Source of the DNA: Delphinus delphis
Taxonomy: Eukaryota; Chordata; Mammalia; Artiodactyla; Delphinidae
Reading direction: 5' to 3'
DNA: 64,000 nt
Assembly (NCBI RefSeq): GCF_949987515.2
Contig: NC_082693.1
Span: forward strand, 17,976,994 to 18,040,993
Numbering within the stretch: the first letter of the stretch is position 1; each line of letters opens with the position of its first letter. The translations under genes were made by a program, and so were the position numbers. Below, in pieces: positions 57,871-64,000 of this stretch. The notes beneath the pieces are model-generated. The model was not told the origin of the DNA, ran no database searches, and saw nothing but the letters and a program-made list of their open reading frames with translations.

Positions 57871-60800
57871 CTATCAAAAAGAAGAAGCTCAATTAAACCT
57901 GGAGAAAAGAAACTCATCAATACCCACTCTATTGTTCTTCTGATGGCCCTGATAGCTCATATCATCTCAGCAAAAAACAAGAAAAACACTTCTCTTGTAT
58001 TTAAAATCCACCTTGAACTTACCAGTTCTCTCTCATCAAGTAGCCTGACTTTTCCCCACCGCAACATCTTAAACTCCAGTTAAGATTCTTTAATGAGATG
58101 CCCTCTGAACTAAAACGCATTGTACATTTTTGTTCTCTTTTAGAATTTACTTGCCTGGAATGTAAAAATGATTTAATATTCATGAATTCACAAAGATTGT
58201 TGGTTGTTGGATAGGCTTTTGATAAAAGCTACTTGTGTGGTAGACGTAAGCACAGGACTGGTTTTCTCATCTGCAAATCAAAGGAATCACTTCTAAGATA
58301 CTTCTTACCATTGAAATTCTATAAGTATGCAGCTTAATCAGTGAATGCTATATGATAATAATACATGGAAAAAGAAAGACTTGTCTCTATTATAAAATGC
58401 TACTAAGCGTTGCCCATATTGCTTGCTCCAATGCTTTCCTATGTTCTTTCAGTTTGGATTACATAGAAAGAGGATCTCTGATTCAAATGTATTCAGCTAA
58501 AATTAATGATACACATCCTATGCATCAGGCATTGGGGAAGTAAAATTTTAATGACCCAATTTTTTGATCTCAGGAAATTCCAGTCCAGTTGTGAAACAAA
58601 AATATAAGTGAGCACAATATAATGTTCTAAGTACAACCGCTGATATTTGTATAAATTACTATGGAATACAGATGAAAAAATAATTCTGCCTTGGGAGACA
58701 GAGTGGGTTCCTAGAAAGCTACAGACAGGGAATGACATTTAAATACATCTCCTTAGGGGAACAACAGGAAGAACAACCACTAAACTATAAAGGACACTTT
58801 GGTCATAGGCAAGGGTGCAGTGTCCTGAAACAATGATGAGTATTCTGTGTCCCTGGAACGAGCGAGACAGGGATTGTGGAGACAGTGATGGGAGATGAGG
58901 TATGTTGCAAAAACCCTTGTGTCTCTAATTTGTTTGGGCTGCACTCTGTGATGACTGAGAACCTTCACAGAAGTGAGTACTTAGAGCACTTACTATCTGG
59001 ATTATAAATATTTCATCATTTGTTTAGTTGTCAATCTGTGTCAAAAAAAGTGACTCTGGTGATCTGGGGAAGGAAGAGGCTGGTGGCCTGGAGACCAGTT
59101 AAGAGGCTGCTGATGTAGCTCAAGTGAAAAAAGACAAAAAGACCGTGAGTGCCTTGTAACTTCTTGTTCTTTCACAAACGGAAGTCACCTGTCTTGGGTT
59201 ACGTGCAGGTGAAGAAGCAGCATTTGAGAATGGAATTGAGCCACTACCAGCGGAGGGAAGTCTGGCCTGACAGGTTGGCAGGGCTCATCAGAAATATGTG
59301 AAACTGAAACTCTGAATACACAAATCCACAGGATTTTATGTCGCATTCAGTGTTATGAACTCTGCCTGCCAAGAAAGATGTTCTTCTTAAGCCCAAAGGA
59401 AGGGAAATTCCTCAAGTTTTCTTCATGTCCTCGATTCAGCAGCCTGCCTTAGCAATTTTCCCTGGGCTCTGACAGAGAAGCGACAACAGGGTTTTTAGGT
59501 GCAATAACTTTACCCTAAAAGAAGGCATGGAAGACACTGATCCCTACTGTGGAGCTGGGCGAGCCTCTCCAACACAGGCTCCTGCTTCCCAACTTCAATA
59601 GGCTCTGCTTAATAATTCTTTTATTCTCTCCACTGCCCACCCACATTTGCTGCTCGCTAACACTTTCCCAATCGTGTAGATACACCCTGCAGATAACTTC
59701 CTACTTCATCTGAACTATGGTTCTCAAACTTTAGTTAGAATAACCTGTATCACCGATTCCTAGATTCTGATGAGAGTGATACAGGCAGTTGAATTTTTAC
59801 CCAGCATTCCCTGCTGATTCTGATGCACGTGTCCGGAGGCTATACTTATTTAGAAGATCGACACCATCAATGTAAGCTATCTAACTCTCTGCACCTTTCC
59901 CTCAGCATCTCTTTCTTTACATCTTCTAATTTTGTCCTTGCTCCTTCTTCCTCTCTGAGTCTTCTCCTCTGTGAAACAGGCTGTTTCACACTCCCTAGTG
60001 GGTCTCCCCTCTTTAAAACAATCAACCTCTCCATCTCTACTGAATTATTCCCTTCTATCTTCTAAACATGGCTCTAACTTAATAAAAGAAAATTCAACAT
60101 ATGCCTAGAGTGTTCCCAGAGCTACCCTCTAGTTCTCTCATTTCACCATCAACATCCTAGAACAGTTACTACACTTCTGCTTATTCCCTTTCTTGCTTCC
60201 ATTCCCTCCTTACTGCTGTGCAGAATGGTTTCTATTCCACAGGGCTCTTCTGGCTGAAGGAACTTCTCCTTATTTTTGTAGTGGACTACATACTAATGAG
60301 AATTACAGACAGCTCCAATAAAATCAAGGCAATTGATTTTATGTTCCCTGTCTTAAAGCTGACTGATTATTCTTGAAGAAGGTAGTTTTCCTTCCTTGAG
60401 TTTTAACTTTGAAAAGGAACACACATCTTGGATTTACTGTACTCCTAATTTTATTGGCATGGTTAAAAAACCAGCTTATATATTATGTTTTATTATTTTA
60501 CCTACCTCGTTCTTCAGAATAGCTCAGAATTGTTGTATACTGTATGAATGGAAAACTATTAAATAATAATTGAAAAAGAAGAAAAATGAAACTGACCAGT
60601 CAATAAAGTATTAAAAATAGAAGTGATTAATATATAAAGAATATGGGCACACAATAGAAAAATATAACACAAAGTACAGAAATATAGTACATTTTACAAA
60701 TGAATTTAATATGTGATAATAGAAACAATGATGAAATTTTTTAAATTAGTTAATAAACAACATCAAGATAACTAGTTAACAATTTGAAAATTTGAGGGGG

Positions 60801-62205
60801 GACAGATTCATACTTGACAAGAAATTTTTTTTAAATTTCAAGATACGTAAGATAAATATTTAAAGTCTACATAAAGAAAACAAGAAAAACTAACGAAAAC
60901 AATTGTGAACTTATCATTTACAAAATATCTTCTACAAAGGAAAATATTGAGAAAATTGATTATGTTAAGATGTGAAATTTCATTACGACAAAAAAGAACA
61001 TAACTGAAATAAAAAAAGGAAATGACTCCAAAAAATATTTTCAGCCAACATGACAAACAGAATGTTAATACTGACAACATTATAGTCTAAATATATTGAT
61101 ATATTGACATGAAAATGGACAAAAATACAGACAATAAAAGGGAATTGTGATTAATAAAAGGTTAAAATGTTCAGCTTCAGGTTGCCAGTCAAGGTGCAAA
61201 CTGAATAGAATCAGGGAAGGTAAGGGCCCAGCTCTCCCCCCAGCAGATCTCTAGAAATAAGAGAAAAGATGTTTTTTTAAAAAAATCTACCTTTATCCTA
61301 AAAAAAAGAAAAGAAGGCAAACCTTCAGTCAATCCCCACATCTGGAATACTTCTGAAAACAGAAAGCTTATAGAAGGAAGGCAGAATATAAACTAAGTTG
61401 CCAAGCATTACTCTAAAAGGTAGCTGTGCCCTATTCCTTAAGGCAGGAGATACTGGAGAAGGTGGGTGTCTTGGAACAATCAACAAGGTTATTGTTCAGA
61501 TTATAGGGCAGCAGGAACATGCAGGTGGGTCGAACCCTAAAATCCTGCACTGGCCAATTATCACTGTGTGTGGTGGAGAGGTAGTGTCAGCCTCTAGGGA
61601 GGAACAGTGGCTGTGTGCCCAGATGATACCTGGCCCAGCCAACAGGAAACTGGGGATTCTTTTCAATTCATACAGTGTTGGCAGCCAGGCCAATGGAGGG
61701 CCAAGAGAGAGACCTGTAGATTATGACACTTGGGAGTCACCCAAGAGAAAGCCACCTTGCCACCTTCTGTTCAACTGAGAGTGAAGCCCACCTGTCAACA
61801 GGTCCAGTCCCTGCACAGAGCTTCCAGTCTCCAAACAAGAACAGATAGTCAAGATTAGAAGACATTGAAGGAAAGCCTCCAACACGAAAGTCAGAGAACA
61901 GAATGGAAGAATGAAAGAACTCAGAAAAAAACAAGATCATTAAAGAGGCAGAAGAAAACTCTTAAAAGTCTATAATTAGTTTGTTTAGAAATATTAATTA
62001 TTAATTAATATTTGCACCCATGAACTAAGACTTAGATGCTATAAAATGAAAAAAAAATTTAGGTAATAAGAAAGAGCTGTTAGTAATTAGAACATATAAC
62101 AACAGATGGATTCTGGTAAAGGAAATCTCCAGGAAGACAGTTTACACAGCAGGCTGAGAAAGCCATCAATCAGATTCTATGAGAGAAAAAGATAGTTTCT
62201 AAAAG
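57871..62205 (-). other. ST8SIA1: ST8SIA1 last intron (part); no exon recognised
   Basis: The intron runs upstream in the minus sense from the acceptor. The preceding ST8SIA1 exon (segment with the CNLPP block before the split Arg) is not seen. 58470-58750 looks like an ancient repeat ('CCTATGCATCAGGCATTGGG'). 59717-59835 is a hAT fossil. An AT palindrome lies at 61989-62013. Open frames up to 126 codons (61398-61778) are unsupported. Confidence 0.65.
59717..59835. repeat. Partial hAT (MER5-like) fossil
   Basis: 'GGTTCTCAAACTTTAGTTAG' then 'CTGCTGATTCTGATGCACGT' is the same pattern as the 3585 element, but truncated. Confidence 0.6.
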
Positions 62206-62212
62206 GATGTTT

Positions 62213-64000
62213 ATACATAGAGAATCCTAAAGATGCTACCAGAAAACTACTAGAGCTAATCAATGAATTTGGTAAAGTAGTAGGATACAAAATTGCACAG
62301 AAATCTCTTGCATTCCTACACACTAATGATGAAAAATCTGAATCAGAAATTAAGGAAACACTCCCATTTACCATTGCAACAAAAAGAATAAAATACCTAG
62401 GAATAAACCTACCTAAGGAGACAAAAGACCTGTATGCAGAAAACTATAAGACACTGATGAAAAAAATTAATGATGATACAAATAGATGGAGAGATATATC
62501 ATGTTCTTGGATTGGAAGAATCAATATTGTGAAAATGACTCTACTACCCAAAGCAATCTACAGATTCAATGCAATCCCTATCAAACTACCAATGATATTT
62601 TTCACAGAACTAGAACAAAAAATTTCACAATTTGTATGGAAACACAAAAGACTCCAAATAGCCAAAGCAATTTTGAGAAAGAAAAACAGAGCTGGAGGAA
62701 TCAGGCTCCTGGACTTCAGACTATACTACAAAGCTACAGTCATCAAGACAGTATGGTACTGGCACAAAAAGAGAAATATAGATCAATGGAACAGGATAGA
62801 AAGCTCAGAGATAAACCCACACACATATGGTCGCCTTACTTTGATAAAGGAGGCAAGAACATACAATGGAGAAAAGACAGCCTCTTCAATAAGTGGTGCT
62901 GGGAAAACTGGGACAGCCACATGTAAAAGAATGAAGTTAGAACACTCCCTAACACCATACACAAAAATGAACTGAAAATGGATTAAAGACCTAAATGTAA
63001 GGCCAGACACTATCAAACTCTTAGAGAAAAACCGAGGAAGAACACCCTTTGACATAAATCACAGCAAGATCCTTTTTGACCCAGCTCCTAGAGAAATGGA
63101 AATAAAAACAAAAATAAACAAATGGGACCTAATGAAACTTAAAACCTTTTGCACAGCAAAGGAAACCATAAACAAGACGAAAAGACAACCCTCAGAAAGG
63201 GAGAAAATATTTGCAAATGAAGCAACTGACAAGGGATTAATCTCCAAAATTTACAAGCAGCTCGTGCAGCTCAATATCAAAAAAACAAACCACCCAATCC
63301 CAAAATGGGCAGAAGACCTAAATAGACATTTCTCCAAAGAAGATATACAGATAGCCAACAAACACATGAAAGGATGCTCAACATCACTAATCATTAGAGA
63401 AATGCAAGTCAAAACTACAATGAGGTATCACCTCACACCAGTCAGAATGGCCATCATCAAAAAATCTACAAACAATAAATGCTGGAGAGGGTGTGGAGAA
63501 AAGAGAACCCTCTTGCACTGTTGGTGGGAATGTAAATTGATACAGCCACTATGGAGAACAGTATGGAGGTTCCTTAAAAAACTAAAAATAGAACTACCAA
63601 ATGACCCAGCAATCCCACTACTGGTCATATACCCTGAGAAAACCATAATTCAAAAAGAGTCATGTACCACAATGTTCACTGCAGCTCTATTTACAATAGC
63701 CAGGACATGGAAGCAACCTAAGTGTCCATCGACAGATGAATGGATAAAGAAGATGTGGCACATGTATACAGTGGAATATTACTCAGCCATAAAAAGAAAC
63801 TGAGTTATTTGTAGTTAGGTGGATGGACCTAGAGTCTGTCATACAGAGTGAAGTAAGTCAGAAAGAGAAAAACATATACTGTATGTTAACACATATATAA
63901 GAAATCTAAAAAAAAAAAAAAAAAAAGGTTCTGAAGAACCTAGGGGCAGGACAGGAGTAAAGACGCAGATGTAGAGAATGTACTTGAGGATATGGGGAGT
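62213..64000 (+). mobile_element. 5'-truncated L1 running off the window
   Basis: Starts inside ORF2 just after the FADD block ('AGAGAATCCTAAAGATGCTA'). It carries a frame of 172 codons (62457-62975) and, after a stop and shift, one of 235 (63096-63803) that ends early at '[11 protein letters not shown]'. It enters the 3' UTR at about 63900 ('AGGTTCTGAAGAACCTAGGG'). It is colinear with 14860-16630 of the full-length L1 and of closely similar sequence. Its 3' end and target duplication are outside. Confidence 0.93.

Noticed and set aside
57871..57920. The upstream extension of the ST8SIA1 open frame to an ATG at 57920
   Set aside because: A clear TTTTGATAG acceptor precedes the known coding start of this exon, and the 16 extra residues do not belong to the family.
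1..64000. CRISPR arrays, bacterial operons or other prokaryotic features
   Set aside because: Nothing of the kind is present; all regular repeats are microsatellites or interspersed mammalian elements.

Overview
The window is mammalian nuclear DNA, almost certainly from a whale or dolphin. The main evidence is at least thirteen tRNA-derived SINEs opening with a 'GG(G/C)(A/C)TTCCCTGG' head, several of them close to the tRNA-Glu-derived CHR consensus that is typical of cetaceans and hippo. Cetartiodactyl-type L1s, MIR and hAT (MER5) fossils fill in the rest. There are no bacterial features, no CRISPR arrays and no RNA genes that I can support. Most of the open frames here are chance or belong to transposons.

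Three host-gene signals stand out. (1) 3314-8947, minus strand: three exons of a cytosolic sulfotransferase of the SULT6B type, most likely SULT6B2 by gene order. The PAPS-binding loop and the RNPKD motif are still legible. Exon 2 has paired frameshifts and an in-frame stop, and exon 3 has AT where its GT splice donor should be, so I call it a dead or dying gene. (2) 32483-32948, minus strand: an intronless, broken copy of MRPS24 (mitochondrial ribosomal protein), which is a processed pseudogene. (3) 57384-57870, minus strand: the intact last coding exon of ST8SIA1 (GD3 synthase), with a clean splice acceptor. The DNA from 57871 to the window end is its last intron, and the DNA below 57384 is its 3' UTR and then intergenic sequence. 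From memory, mouse Sult6b2 lies beside St8sia1 and the human locus is 12p12 near CMAS. This supports the SULT6B2 name and the reading that both genes run in the minus direction.

Layout: 1-9841 SULT6B-like exons with MIR, SINE and hAT fossils; 9857-16925 a full-length L1 (about 7.1 kb) with 15-bp target duplications but disabled ORFs; 16941-24600 older L1 and medium-reiterated repeats with SINEs; 24600-32340 mostly unique DNA with scattered SINE, MIR and LINE pieces; 32.3-33.0 kb MRPS24 retrocopy; 33-37.8 kb two young SINEs and an old LINE; 37.8-43.9 kb a mosaic of L1 fragments in both orientations; 43.9-46.4 kb an unnamed repeat split by L1, a probable LTR and an endogenous retrovirus integrase fragment; 46.4-47.6 kb an L1 with a nested SINE; 47.6-53.6 kb largely unique; 53.6-55.1 kb an L1 tail and a MER5A carrying a SINE; 55-58 kb ST8SIA1 end; 58-62.2 kb intron; 62.2-64 kb an L1 that runs off the window.

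The host genes do not form a pathway unit. ST8SIA1 makes ganglioside GD3 in the Golgi, SULT6B enzymes are cytosolic sulfotransferases, and the MRPS24 copy is an unrelated insertion. I did not find a wholly new biological system. The most valuable observation is the decayed sulfotransferase gene, recognised from three short exons spread over 5.6 kb.
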